64,000 nucleotides of DNA from Nematostella vectensis (lineage: Eukaryota; Cnidaria; Anthozoa; Actiniaria; Edwardsiidae): the NCBI RefSeq assembly GCF_932526225.1, contig NC_064042.1, positions 15,990,751 through 16,054,750 of the forward strand, written 5' to 3'. The notes below the pieces were generated by a model, which was not told where the DNA came from, searched no databases, and saw nothing but the letters and a program-made list of their open reading frames with translations. Positions 26,192-37,047 of this stretch are shown piece by piece. The translations under genes and the position numbers were made by a program. How positions within the stretch are numbered: the first letter of the stretch is position 1; each line of letters starts with the position of its first letter.

Positions 26192-26465
26192 GGGAACTCT
26201 TCTCTAGATAGAGGAAATCAATGGCAATAATCTCGAACGGTGCAGTGGCCGTGATGGGTGTCAGTGGTGCATGCTGGGGGACATTCGGCTGCCTCTGATG
26301 AATGCATCTACACTTCTGCTTGATAAACTGTTCGATATCTGCTTGCATTCGTGGCCAGTAAAACCTTGACCTCGCTAGATCTAGCACCCTGTCAGCCCCG
26401 AGATGTCCCATATTTACATGCAGCTCTTCATAAACTAGTGGTTTGAATTTGGATGGGAGGATCAA
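26085..26465 (-). pseudogene. gypsy integrase, zinc-binding and start of catalytic core
   Basis: HHCC zinc-binding domain (HVNMGHLGADRVLDLAR, then KCRCIHQRQ) followed by the start of the DDE core, with first catalytic Asp in IIAIDFLYLEK and VVDHFT. The frame is lost after QAYPNKK; the core resumes in the 25742-26191 frame. Confidence 0.88.
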
Positions 26466-27019
26466 CTATCTTCTTGTCTTTGTTTTTCGCCAAAGTGTTC
26501 CATCGCCATGGATATGGAGCCTACTTCCCTTAAGAGAGTACGTACTTCGCGGTCCTCATACTTCCGGTCCTTAGGGGATGGATGTAGTCCTTTCAGCTTG
26601 TACTCCATGACTTTCGCGATAACCGGGTCCTCTTGTTGGTGTTTTAGTATCTCATTTGGCGTCATTTTGTGGAATCGAAGTTGCGTCGTGACCGGTTCCG
26701 CGTTTACTTCGCCATACCTTGAGGTGACTGTGTTGACCCACAGACTATTGTTTTCTAGGTCTTCACCCAAAGGCTGCATCCCTGCCATCACACTCGCTCT
26801 GTCCATTTCTTCAGTGCAACAGGTCATAAATTCTTCCGGCTCTAGTGGTAGTCTAGACAGCGTATCTGCGTCGATGTTCGTCCTCCCCGGGCGGTACTTG
26901 ATAGTGAAGTTATAGTCCGCTAACTCCGCTACCCACCGGTGACCTGTTGCATTAAGCTTAGCTGTTGTTAATATATAGGTCAATGCACGCTTGGAAATTT
27001 CTGCTTGAAAATGGTCCAA
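26462..27019 (-). pseudogene. gypsy RNase H C-terminus and linker
   Basis: Starts inside RNase H: ALTYILTTAKLNATGHRWV and IKYRPGRTNIDADTLSR, the conserved end of Ty3/gypsy RNase H just before integrase. Residues before ALTYI do not match, so the element is truncated here. The linker (EPEEFMTCC...) runs to the frame end at 26462, where integrase continues in another frame. Confidence 0.85.
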
Positions 27020-27055
27020 CTTTCTCCATGGGTGCGCGTGGCCTAGGTTCTAGTT

Positions 27056-27355
27056 TTGTTCGAAAACAAGATGGCGGACGCCGTTGGTCCAAGCGTGGAG
27101 CGTGTTGTAAACACGATAAAATCATCTATAGAAAGGAACAAACACGAGCTTTTCAAGGAAACAGACAACGTGCATGTCCTAAGTGATATTTCGTTAAGGG
27201 GGCTTCAGCAAGTTGTAGAGTCCGTCGTAAGGGCAAATTATGGGCCAATGTTAAATACACTACCGAAGACATTTGTTTGCGAACTTCATTGTCCAGCATA
27301 TGAACTGTTTAAGCACCGATTTTGTTTTAATTTAAAGTTGGTTAAGACAACTTAA
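27056..27355 (+). CDS. Short plus-strand ORF beginning MFENKMADAV, possible first exon
   Basis: Ninety-nine codons, beginning just outside the truncated gypsy element. The first ~65 residues (MADAVGPSVERVVNTIKSS, then HVLSDISLRGLQQVVESVV) have the amphipathic, non-repetitive look of real protein. The last ~30 lie across a sequence duplicated at 27881-27905 and may be non-coding. No homology recognised; it may be an exon of an element or a host gene fragment. Confidence 0.3.
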   Translation: MFENKMADAVGPSVERVVNTIKSSIERNKHELFKETDNVHVLSDISLRGLQQVVESVVRANYGPMLNTLPKTFVCELHCPAYELFKHRFCFNLKLVKTT

Positions 27356-27468
27356 AAACTCTTCGCTAAACCAAACTAGAGCACTGCCGAGTACTATCCT
27401 TCTAACAAGTTGCAACCCAATCCTAAAACTAGTTACTATCGGTTGTTTTTTAAGGATGATGTTTTGTT

Positions 27469-27583
27469 GCCGGCTCTCATTTCTTTGCACCCTCGTCCCA
27501 GCGCACCTCGGCCTTCGCGCGCGCACAGGGTTCCCAATATTTGAAAGTAAAACATTTTCGAATAACCCCCAATGAGAGCCGGC
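27469..27583. mobile_element. 115-bp MITE with GCCGGCTCTCATT termini, copy 1
   Basis: Perfect 13-bp terminal inverted repeats GCCGGCTCTCATT / AATGAGAGCCGGC. The interior has 'gcacctcggcctt' and 'ttcccaatatttgaaagtaa'. A second full copy with the interior in opposite orientation lies at 62627-62731, and a partial one at 62922-63015. Confidence 0.85.
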
Positions 27584-28161
27584 TAGCAGGCTAAGGTTGT
27601 TTACGTGCAGGTTGTTCCTGTTGCTGAGTCACTTCTTGCTGGGCCACCGCTTGCTAGGCCGCTTCTGGCTGCTGAGCCCTACGGGGGTATTGAATTTCCG
27701 CCATTAGACAACTTAACTTGATGCACAACCGGCAAGCGCAACAGTTAAGTCAAGGGAGCAACTCACTCTTGTGTGACTGATCTTATATGCGTCGCTCTGA
27801 TATAGGCAGCGTGAATAGGTCCATCATTTCATATCTAGTCCCACTCATTTATTTTCGTCCTCTAACCATCTGCGACAAGAAACTGTTTAAGCACCGATTT
27901 TGTTTCGGTCTAGGCTGTACTTTTGCCATGATCGATAGAGTAGCACAAACACCCCTCCACCTTAAAAAAACAAATTCCTCAGTAAATATTTTTTCATTGC
28001 TTCTTTAGATATATTTATGACTTGGATAATAATAGCTATTTGTATTTTGCATGTATTGTAATTTAAGAAGATTTAATTTAATAACGCATAATTACACTTG
28101 CGGGTGTGCAGCCGTTTAGCCGTTTTTTTAATGTTCTGTTACAATTGGTCTTGGTTTGATG
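27584..28161. other. Spacer before the 5.2-kb tandem array
   Basis: No gene seen. Contains at 27881-27905 a 25-bp duplicate ('aactgtttaagcaccgattt' plus 'tgttt') of the segment at 27304-27328. Confidence 0.4.
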
Positions 28162-28164
28162 TAT

Positions 28165-28520
28165 TTTTTTCTTTGCCCAACACCGAAACATTGTTATCCC
28201 TTCGACACCCTTATTTTTCAAGAAAGTGTTTCAGCCTTAGTCCACACAGTTGTATTACAAAAACTGATATTGTTCTGTTGTAGATCTTTGGAAATCTTTT
28301 TAGTTGAATTATTTCGCTTGTACTTGGTCTTTTCTATCAATTTGCGTGCACAATTTGCCAAAACTGTTGGCCGAGCTCCTCATTGGCTTGTCTTCAAAGG
28401 ACTATCTTTTCCCCCATTTGTTAACCCATCTTCTGGTTTTCTTCCGCTTCTTTTTGCAATTTCTTCGTTGGAATGACCCAAAATTCTCAAAGTAGCTCCC
28501 TGAGCTCTGACACAAGCACC
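28165..28520 (-). pseudogene. Tc1/mariner transposase N-terminal fragment, copy A
   Basis: GATLRILGHSNEEIAKR, then spaced residues of a second helix-turn-helix and GARPTVLANCARKLIEKTK / KRNN-TKKISKDLQQ in neighbouring frames. This is the paired HTH DNA-binding part of Tc1-like transposases. In copy A it is in the same frame as the end of the R2-like RT (28380-28784). The DDE catalytic part is absent. Confidence 0.75.
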
Positions 28521-30634
28521 ACCACCCCCTTCATTTTTGTACAATTTCAGAAATAACCTCTGCTGCGGCTTAAGCGGAGCTCGAGACAGGTTATAGAGTG
28601 CTTCTTTCAATACTTTGTATTCAGCAGCTTTCGCGCCCTGGGCTCCAATGCTAATGCTCAAGTACTTGTTCGTCTCATTTGCGGCGAGAGATCGAATTTT
28701 GCCGCCGGACGGGTTTACAACCCAACGCTTAGCTTTACCATCAATCACAATGTTCAGCGAAGCAGATTTACCACCGTCCCCCATACTGAGAGGGAGACCA
28801 CAGAGCGCTAGACTCTTTTAAATTGAGTTCAGCTGGCCTGTCAGTCCAGCCTCGGTAGGAGAACCAGGTCATCAGCGTAAGCTAGAAAGGAGACTCGAGA
28901 CTCCCCTAGTTAGACGCCTATGTGGGGGTCGAGATCTGAGACGCCCAGTCAATGACGCAGTTGAATAGCGTCGAACTCAATGGATCCCCTTGCTTTACCC
29001 CTTGGGATACCTTAACAGAGTCACTGCTCTCGCCCCCAACTCCAAAGACTGTCTACGAGAGTTAGTACAGTTCATTGATGTACGTTAGGAGCGGCCCCGG
29101 GCACTCTAAGACGCTTCGCCGCAATTAAAAGTGATTGGTGACTAACCGTATCCAAGGCCTTTTTCACATCCAACAAGACCAGCTTGAGTGGCTCAGCAAA
29201 TCGGTGCTGCGTCTGATTTGAGTACGGAGTAGCCAGATGTTCTGGAATATTCCGTCACCCTTGCGAAAACCCCACTGGCCCGCCCCCAATGGCAGTACAG
29301 CTTCCATTTGCTTTCTCAGAATCTTGTGGAAGAGTCTTACAACCACCGAGCCGATTGTGATTGGCCTGTGATGGATGGGCAGTTGGGTGTTTATCTCCTT
29401 AGGCACAAATATTGTTCGGTATTCTGTTGGGCGTTTGGGCCGAGCACCAGCCAACAGCCACAAGAGTGAGCTGCTAGGGAGGCGGCGCCCATGGTTTGAA
29501 GGACAGCACAAGGCACTCCATCTGGACTGCTAGTTGATTTCTTGGAGGAAATTGCGTCATCTACTTCTGCGATAGTAACTGGTCTTAGAAGCTGCCACAG
29601 AACCGGCCCAGCTGGGACCGGCTCTCGGACGTCTGTCGTGGATGGTTTTTAGAAAATCTCTCGATTTACCCAACTTGACCTCGACAGACAACAAAGACGT
29701 GTCGATTGCATTGAGAAGCTTTTTCTGATCACTACTGCTCTTCCGCAAGAGGCATTCCTTCCCCAATGTTGTGATACAATTGTTCCCCTGTGTGCATTTC
29801 ATCCCTAGGTGCTTAGGACTGTCGACAGTCAGTTGGCCGGGATGGTGGGTCGCATCGGGCGGATCTTTTGCCTTTCTTTTACTTTTTCGGAGGGTAACAT
29901 TTCCCTCATCAATGTTGAACTCTGCCCTGCTGGTTTCGTAGGCAGGCTGTTTTCGACTATTAGTGCCTGCCTTGGTTGTTTTGGCGAGTTGATGGCCCAC
30001 CTGGATATTACCCACTAACTCCACCGATTTTGCCCGTCCTGCCTAACCGGGAACGTTGGATGTAGTTTGCACACACACGTTGTCCTTCCTATCCTTAAGG
30101 ACTCCTGAATCAATCACCTCTGCCTCGGAGCATTCAGCACGAATCTGCTCCAGAATCCGTATGTAGTTCCTATTCTTGGTTTTGAGACCTTTATGGCGTC
30201 AAAAGTTCTATGTGGAACTGCTTCTCGCATCCCTTTAATTACTGCGCTACACCTACTCTTTTCCAAAGTTATTTAGTTTCTGGCCACAAGTACCATTTCA
30301 TCGTTCGTCCATCTTGCCTTTGCCCGTGTTGCGGTCTGCTTTTCTGCGTGGTACACCGTAGCATGCTTGATCCTTCGATGAATCGATAGCCCCCCAAGAG
30401 ACTTGCAAGCAAGGCCACACAAATTGCATACTAGGCTGCCCTCGCTGACAGCCCCCAAAAGCGCTGAGGTAGGATCAGCAGTGGCCGATCCGTCCCTCTT
30501 GTCATAATTGTTCTCTGTAACCCCTCAGCTTTCTGCCTCTGGGATGGTTGGCCCCAGAGCCAGTTGGTTAGCATTAGTTTCAGGAGCAGGTCGGAGGGCG
30601 GCATTACGATTTTATGTCTTCCACCACTCGCCAA
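28521..30634 (-). pseudogene. R2-like non-LTR retrotransposon, copy A
   Basis: N-terminal C2H2 finger (CNLCGLACKSLGGLSIHRR with a distal His) and a Myb-like start (RAKARWTNDEMVLVARN) at 30273-30458. RT begins at 29164-29511 (IHHRPITIGSVVVRLFHK, QWGFRKGDGIFQN), and the thumb with PLKPQQRLFL is near 28540. A C2H2-Myb-RT order is characteristic of the R2 clade. The YADD segment is damaged in this copy (clear in copy B), and the C-terminal endonuclease is replaced by the Tc1 fragment. Confidence 0.8.
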
Positions 30635-31835
30635 GGGCGGTATACCTTCTCGGTCTGTGGTGTCCCTTTCCCCTATACCCCTTACTTACAACTCCGCCAC
30701 AAGAAGGCTCCAACCAAACGACAATTGGCCGGAAATTGGAAATCACAATCAAATGTTAAAATATCACGGATAGATTCACCTAGTTATTTTCTTTCATGTC
30801 CTATACGAATATGGTTTAATGCAATTATAAATGGGAACGAACTTCCGCAACACCCTGTAGATCCCCTTTTACACATGCTTGCCAGAGGGTCAACATCATT
30901 TTTGTATACAGACACAACAAATGTTGACAACTTAATTTTGGAAGTAAGAACAGTATTCTGAACAGATTTGCTTAAAAATAAGAAATCTCTCAAATGCGAA
31001 CTGTTCGAAGAACAACAATTCCGCTTCTGCTATTTCTGTTCAAATGACGTTTTTCGTGACAATTTTATATTATAAAAGTTAATTATATAAGTTATAGGTT
31101 TCCAAGCTAATTATTCTAAACGAAATACGAGTCTAAGCCAGACCAAAAGGCAAAAAGATTAAACGAATGTATGTTATCTCTGATATTTTCTCTGCTTTGA
31201 TTTTTGTTTGGTAAGAACAATAAAGGTTAGTTTTGTAAATTCTTTCTTTCTGAACAACTAGTTTGCACTAGTCCTAGAGGTCCTTTCAAATTAAAACTAG
31301 TCGTAGATAATTAATGAATAGTAATAAATGACACATGAATTAATAGAAAGAAATTAAATTAAAGCTGCTTGAGATGTGGTGTGGTACCCTTGATTCACTG
31401 TGAAATGAACAAATGTTATGTTTTTCAGCAATATCAAACCTATCAAAGTAAGAAGCGGCACCTCTACTAATACTGCTGTCTCTGAAAATAGCTTGCAATA
31501 AAAGCACTGGGTAAGCAGGTTTAGTTGTTATTAAACCACCCCTGTAAGGCAGCCACTTTTCCAACAGATTACTTGAGTGTTTGTTGTTTTACTGGCCATA
31601 AAATTGAATGATGTTCTCCAAATAAGTATCTATGATAGATAATTCTATAACAAATTCAGAGGTAGTCTATTGTACTTTTATTTCTTTTCTTGTGAACCAC
31701 AGTTAAGTGGATAACCCCTATCAAAAAGCTTCTCAGCACAGTCCTAAGGGTGATTGCAAAAGCACCACTATACTTTAATTGTGATGTTACGGTCACTTGT
31801 ATTCTCAACCTGGACCATAAGATGGCTGGAGCCCC
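30635..31835. other. Spacer inside the chimeric unit, copy A
   Basis: AT-rich; a 74-codon minus frame at 31340-31564 (MEKWLPYRGGLITTKPAY...) recurs in copy B at 36552-36776 with few changes, but it has no recognised motif. The spacer is as well conserved between copies as the coding parts, which fits recent duplication rather than selection. Confidence 0.4.
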
Positions 31836-32501
31836 CTACGGGGATCTTAGTGACTCGGTTATTACCAACCCATCCAACCCTTCTTCGATAGGCTCAAAAA
31901 CTACGGGAAACTCGGTTGTAACTGGGCCTAGATGAAGCGGGCACTTTATGCTCACCCTACTCCCCATGGGGATAATTATGTCACGCTTTTCTGCTTTCAC
32001 CTCATCAAGTTCCTGTTCTGGGTTACTATCCCTAAGAAGGTTTACCAGAGTCCCTACTTTGGCTTTGTTTACACCTTGAAATGCGCCCCGTATCAGCCCC
32101 ACACAGTCAACATTGTCATTGATCCGAATCAGTTCTTCAATAACATTAAAACCAATGATTGGCGGTTCCTGGTCATTTTCACCCACTAGTAACGGAATTT
32201 CAAGATCCTCTACTTCCTTCCCAGCCCCAGTTAAGCAAAATTGAACTTGCACCCAGCCAACATAGGGTATTGTGGTTCCATTTACTGCCTCCAGAGACGG
32301 TTCCTGCCCCTCCCCTAACAGTTCCCTGACCCTCCTAACTTGTTCTCCTGGGAGATAGGCGTCTAACCATTTCTTAGAAATCACGCTTACTTGGGCCCCT
32401 GTGTCCCATAAGGCTTGTACTTCCTTTCCCTGTAGAACACAGTCAACAACACACCTCTTTCCAACAAGCTTGGTCAGTTTTATTTGCTCTTTTAGCATCA
32501 A
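31836..32501 (-). CDS. Retropepsin (aspartic protease), copy A
   Basis: Catalytic LWDTGAQVSVIS (D-T-G), a flap-like stretch NGTTIPYVGWVQVQF and the second conserved block PPIIGFNVIEELI, in an uninterrupted frame of 221 codons. This is a Ty3/gypsy-type single-domain retropepsin. It lies 3' of the CCHC/MYND region, as protease follows gag in these elements. No RT of the same element follows, so the unit is a partial retroelement. Confidence 0.8.
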   Translation of the reverse strand: MMLKEQIKLTKLVGKRCVVDCVLQGKEVQALWDTGAQVSVISKKWLDAYLPGEQVRRVRELLGEGQEPSLEAVNGTTIPYVGWVQVQFCLTGAGKEVEDLEIPLLVGENDQEPPIIGFNVIEELIRINDNVDCVGLIRGAFQGVNKAKVGTLVNLLRDSNPEQELDEVKAEKRDIIIPMGSRVSIKCPLHLGPVTTEFPVVFEPIEEGLDGLVITESLRSP

Positions 32502-33290
32502 AGCTACAACTATATACTGCTACTGGATCAGGGGGGGCAATGCTATTTGCTCTTTCTCTTAATTGACAAATTGCATTCCAATGTTCTCTATATCTCTCCA
32601 ATTGGCCTTCTGACACTCTTTTGAACAATATTTGCTTACTTTGCAATCAGAACAATAACTGATCTTTTGGTCTCCCCCTCTGCCTTTCCACAATGCACAC
32701 AATGATTGGACAGGGCGTGACCGCTGCCCGTTTCCCTGGTTTCCGGCTACTGATGGCTTTTGGCTCCTCCTACAGCTCCTTGCATAATGGTCTGAGCTCC
32801 CACACTTGAAACAGTGGATGCAGTGCTCCAGATTTTCTCGCTGACATCGATGGCAACGAGGAGGTCTGGCTGGTCTATCAGGCTTGGTCTCACCCCTGGG
32901 TTGGCCTGTGGTCTGGTGCACCCTCTCTTCAACTGCTGCAATTTCTCCCCTCAACTGCTGTAGCTCTTTAACGGGGCGACCCTCAACTGCCTTGTCATTT
33001 AAACCTCCTTCCCTTTCTTCATTGAAGTTTCCCTTGTGCATGGGCCCAGATCCCTTTTGGACTGTTTCTTTGACTGCAGCAATCTCGACTCATAATTCCT
33101 GGAGTTCTTTCACGAGATCCCTGTCATCAATGGGGCCCCCCTTACTAGACCCTGATATCTGGCTGATCTTGGTTTTCGACCTAGGATCCAACGTATGGTT
33201 CCTCTCTGTCTCATTGCTGACACAGGAGTTTAGGTCTCAAAAACGTCCTCATCAGATAGTGCTGTGTCTCTCATTTCTGTTTTGACCCCA
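32443..33290 (-). pseudogene. Gag-like region with CCHC knuckle and MYND-type zinc finger, copy A
   Basis: CHRCQRENLEHCIHCFKCG and GSSDHYARSC give paired CXXC motifs and a CCHC zinc knuckle. They are followed by ISYCSDCKVSKYCSKECQK and ANW, the second half of a MYND finger; the first MYND cysteine pair is degraded (LCALWKG). Upstream sequence to about 33290 is in broken frames. CCHC plus MYND in one gag is unusual. Confidence 0.7.
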
Positions 33291-33310
33291 TCACTAATTT
33301 GTCCTATATT

Positions 33311-33699
33311 CTTTTCTTTGCCCAACACCGAAACATTGTTATCCCTTCGATTCCCTCTGTAGACACGCTTATTTTACAAGAAAGTGTTTCAGCCTTAGTC
33401 TACACACTTGTATTACAAACACAGATATTCTTCTGTTGTAGATCTTTGGAAATCTTTTTCGTTGCATTATTTCGCTTGTACTTGGTCTTTTCTATCAATT
33501 TGCGTGCACAATTTGTCAAAACTGTTGGCCGAGCTCCTCCTTGGCTTGTCTTCAAAGGACTCTTTTTTCCCCCATTTGTTAACCATCGTCTGGTTTTCTT
33601 CCGCTTCTTCGCAATTTCTTTGGTGGAATGACCCAAAATTCTCAAAGTAGGTCCCTGAGCTCTGACACAAGCACCACCACCCCCTTCATTTTTGTACAA
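33311..33699 (-). pseudogene. Tc1/mariner transposase N-terminal fragment, copy B
   Basis: Clearest copy: LRILGHSTKEIAKK, then TRRWLTNGGKK (homeodomain-like recognition helix region, in a shifted frame VNKWGKKESFEDKPRR), then RPTVLTNCARKLIEKTK and RNNATKKISKDLQQ. The paired HTH of Tc1-like transposases is spread over two frames; the catalytic domain is absent. The frame stops just before the R2-like part. Confidence 0.78.
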
Positions 33700-35846
33700 T
33701 TACAGGAATAACCTCTGTTGCGGCTTAAGCGGAGCTCGGGACAGCTTATCGAGTGCTTCTTTGAATACTTTGTATTCAGCAGCTTTCGCGCCCTGGGCTC
33801 CAATGCTAGTGCTCAAGTACTTTTTCGTCTCATTTGTGACGAGAGATCGAATTTTGCCGCCGGACGCACGTAGGAAGGGGGTAGGGTTTACAACCCACCG
33901 CTTAGCTTTACCATCAATCACAATGTTCACCGAAGCAGATTTACCACCGTCCCCCGTACTGAGAGGGAGACCACAGAGCGCTAGACTCTTTTCAATTGAG
34001 TTCAGCTGGCCTGTCAGTCCAGCATCGGTCTCCGATAGGAGAACCAGGTCATCAGCGTAAGCTAGAAAGGAGACTCGAGACTCCCCTAGTAAGACGCCTA
34101 TGTTTGGGTCGAGATCTGAGACCGCCCAGTCAATGACGCAGTTGAATAGCGTCGAACTCAATGGATCCCCTTGCTTTACCCCTTGGGATACCTTAACAGA
34201 GTCACTGCTATCGCCCCCAACTCCAAAGACTGTCTACGAGAGTAAGTACAGTTCATTGATGTACGTTAGGAGCGGCCCCGGGCACTCTAAGACGCTTCGC
34301 CGCAATTAAAAGTGATTGGTGACTAACCGTATCCAAGGCCTTTTTCACATCCAACAAGACCAGCTTGAGTGGCTCAGCAAATCAGTGCTGCGTCTGATTT
34401 GAGTACGGAGTAGCCAGATGTTCTGGAATATTCCGTCACCCTTGCGAAAACCCCACTGGCCCGCCCCCAATGGCAGTACAGCTTCCATTTGCTTTCTCAG
34501 AATCTGGTGGAAGAGTCTTACAACCACCGAGCCGATTGTGATTGGCCTGTGATGGAGGGGCAGTTGGGTGTTTATCTCCTTAGGCACAAATATTGTTCGG
34601 CATTCTGTTAGGCGTTTGGGCCGAGCACCAGCCAACAGCCACAAGAGTGAGCTGCTAGGGAGGCGGCGCCATGGTTTTAAGGACAGCACAAGGCACTCCA
34701 TCTGGACCGCTAGCTGATTTCTTGGAGGAAATTGCGTCATCTACTTCTGCGATAGTAACTGGTCTTAGAAGCTGCCACAGAACCGGCCCAGCTGGGGCCG
34801 GCTCTTGGACGTCCGTCGTGGATGGTTTTTAGAAAATCTCTCGATTTACCCAACTTGACCTCGACAGACAACAAAGACGTGTCGATTGCATCGAGAAGCT
34901 TTTTCTGATCACTACTGCTCTTCCGCAAGAGGCATTCCTTTCCCAATGTTGTGATACAATTGTTCCCCTGTGTGCATTTCATCCCTTTTTCCGGCTGCAC
35001 CCTGAAAAATACACACTGGGTGCTTAGGACTGTCGACAGTCAGTTGGCCGGGGTGGTGGGTCGCATCGGGCGGATCTTTTGCCTTTCTTTTACTTTTTCG
35101 GAGGGTAACATTTCCCTCATCAATGTTGAACTCTGCCCTGCTGGTATCGTAGGCAGGCTGTTTTCGACTATTAGTGCCTGCCTTGGTTGTTTTGGCGAGT
35201 TGATGGCCCACCTGGATATTACCCACTAACTCCACCGATGCTGCCCGTCCTGCCTAACCGGGAACGTTGGATGTAGTTTGCACACACACGTTGTCCTTCC
35301 TATCCTTAAGGACTCCTGAATCAATCACCTCTGCCTCGGAGCATTCAGCACGAATCTGCTCCAGAATCCGTATGTAGTTCCTATTCTTGGTTTTGAGACC
35401 TTTTATGGCGTCAAAAGTTCTATGTGGAACTGCTTCTCGCATCCCTTTAATTACTGCGCTACACCTACTCTTTTCCAAAGTTATTTAGTTTCTGGCCACA
35501 AGTACCATTTCATCGTTCGTCCATCTTGCCTTTGCCCGTGTTGCGGTCTGCTTTTCTGCGTGGTACACCGTAGCATGCTTGATCCTTCGATGAATCGATA
35601 GCCCCCCAAGAGACTTGCAAGCAAGGCCACACAAATTGCATACTAGGCTGCCCTCACTGACAGCCCCCAAAAGCGCTGAGGTAGGATCAGCAGTGGCCGA
35701 TCCGTCCCTCTTGTCATAATTGTTCTCTGTAACCCCTCAGCTTTCTGCCTCTGGGATGGTTGGCCCCAGAGCCAGTTGGTTGGCATTAGTTTCAGGAGCA
35801 GGTCGAAGGGCGGCATTACGATTTTATGCCTTCCACCACTCGCCAA
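33700..35846 (-). pseudogene. R2-like non-LTR retrotransposon, copy B
   Basis: The best-preserved RT: VSFLAYADDLVLLSETDAGL with the catalytic YADD, then NSIEKSLALCGLPLS and PLKPQQRLFL (33700-34161). RT blocks 1-4 are at 34345-34740, linker at 34737-35235, and the C2H2 finger plus Myb-like motif at 35485-35670. Stops and frame changes separate these blocks, so it is not functional as a single ORF. The endonuclease is missing. Confidence 0.85.
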
Positions 35847-37047
35847 GGGCGGTATACCTTCTCGGTCTGTGGTGTCCCTTTCCCCTATACCCCTTACTTA
35901 CAACTCCGCCACAAGAAGGCTCCAACCAAAAGACAATTGGCGGGAAATTGGAAATCACAATCAAATGTTAAAATATCACGGATAGATTCACCTAGTTGTT
36001 TTCTTTCATGTCCTATACGAATATGGTTTAATGCAATTATAAATGGGGACGAACTTCCGGAACACCCTGTAGATCCCCTTTTACACATGCTTGCCAGAGG
36101 TTCAACATCATTTTTGTATACAGACACAACAAATGTTGACAACTTAATTTTGGAAGTAAGAACAGTATTCTGAACAGATTTGCTTAAAAATAATAAATCT
36201 CTCAAATGCGAACTGTTCGAAGAACAACAATTCCGCTTCTGCTATTTCTGTTCAAATGACGTTTTTCGTGACAATTTTATATTATAAAAGCTAATTATAT
36301 AAGTTATAGGTTTCCAAGCTAATTATTCTAAACGAAATACGAGTCTAAGCCAGACCAAAAGGCAAAAAGATTAAACGAATGTATGTTATCTCTGATATTT
36401 TCTCTGCTTTGATTTTTGTTTGGTAAGAACAATAAAGGTTAGTTTTGTAAATTCTTTCTTTCTGAACAACTAGTTTGCACTAGTCCTAGAGGTCCTTTCA
36501 AATTAAAACTAGTCGTAGATAATTAATGAATAGTAATAAATGACACATGAATTAATAGAAAGAAATTAAATTAAAGCTGCTTGAGATGTGGTGTGGTACC
36601 CTTGATTCACTGAGAAATGAACAAGTGTTATGTTTTTCAGCAATATCAAACCTATCAAAGTAAGAAGCGGCACCTCTACTAATACTGCTGTCTCTGAAAA
36701 TAGCTTGCAATAAAAGCACTGGGTAAGCAGTTTTAGTTGTTATTAAACCACCCCTGTAAGGCAGCCACTTTTCCAACAGATTACTTGAGTGTTTGTTGTT
36801 TTACTGGCCATAAAATTGAATGATGTTCTCCAAATAAGTATCTATGATAGATAATTCAATAACAAATTCAGAGGTAGTCTATTGTACTTTTATTTCTTTT
36901 CTTGTGAACCACAGTTAAGTGGATAACCCCTATCAAAAAGCTTCTCAGCACAGTCCTAAGGGTGATTGCAAAAGCACCACTATACTTTAATTGTGATGTT
37001 ACGGTCACTTGTATTCTCAACATGGACCATAAGATGGCTGGAGTCCC
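35847..37047. other. Spacer inside the chimeric unit, copy B
   Basis: Near-identical to 30635-31835. No gene recognised. Confidence 0.4.

Larger units (their letters stand above)
24370..27019 (-). mobile_element. Ty3/gypsy LTR retrotransposon, 5' truncated
   Basis: In minus orientation: the end of RNase H, the integrase zinc-binding and catalytic domains, the integrase C-terminal region, an acidic tail and a polypurine tract. Gag, protease, RT and the first part of RNase H are missing. Homology ends abruptly near 26985-27019. At least three frame changes are present. Individual domains are listed separately. Confidence 0.88.
28162..33308 (-). mobile_element. Chimeric 5.2-kb unit, copy A
   Basis: First of three tandem copies. 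In minus direction it contains: CCHC/MYND gag-like region, retropepsin, a ~1.1-kb spacer, R2-like reverse transcriptase with N-terminal zinc finger, then a Tc1-like transposase fragment. Equivalent landmarks recur about 5.2 kb apart (zinc finger 30273 and 35485; protease 31836 and 37048). Relative to copies B and C, copy A lacks ~20 bp near 28711 and ~35 bp near 29807. The left boundary is where similarity to 33309 begins, at the Tc1 piece. Confidence 0.9.
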
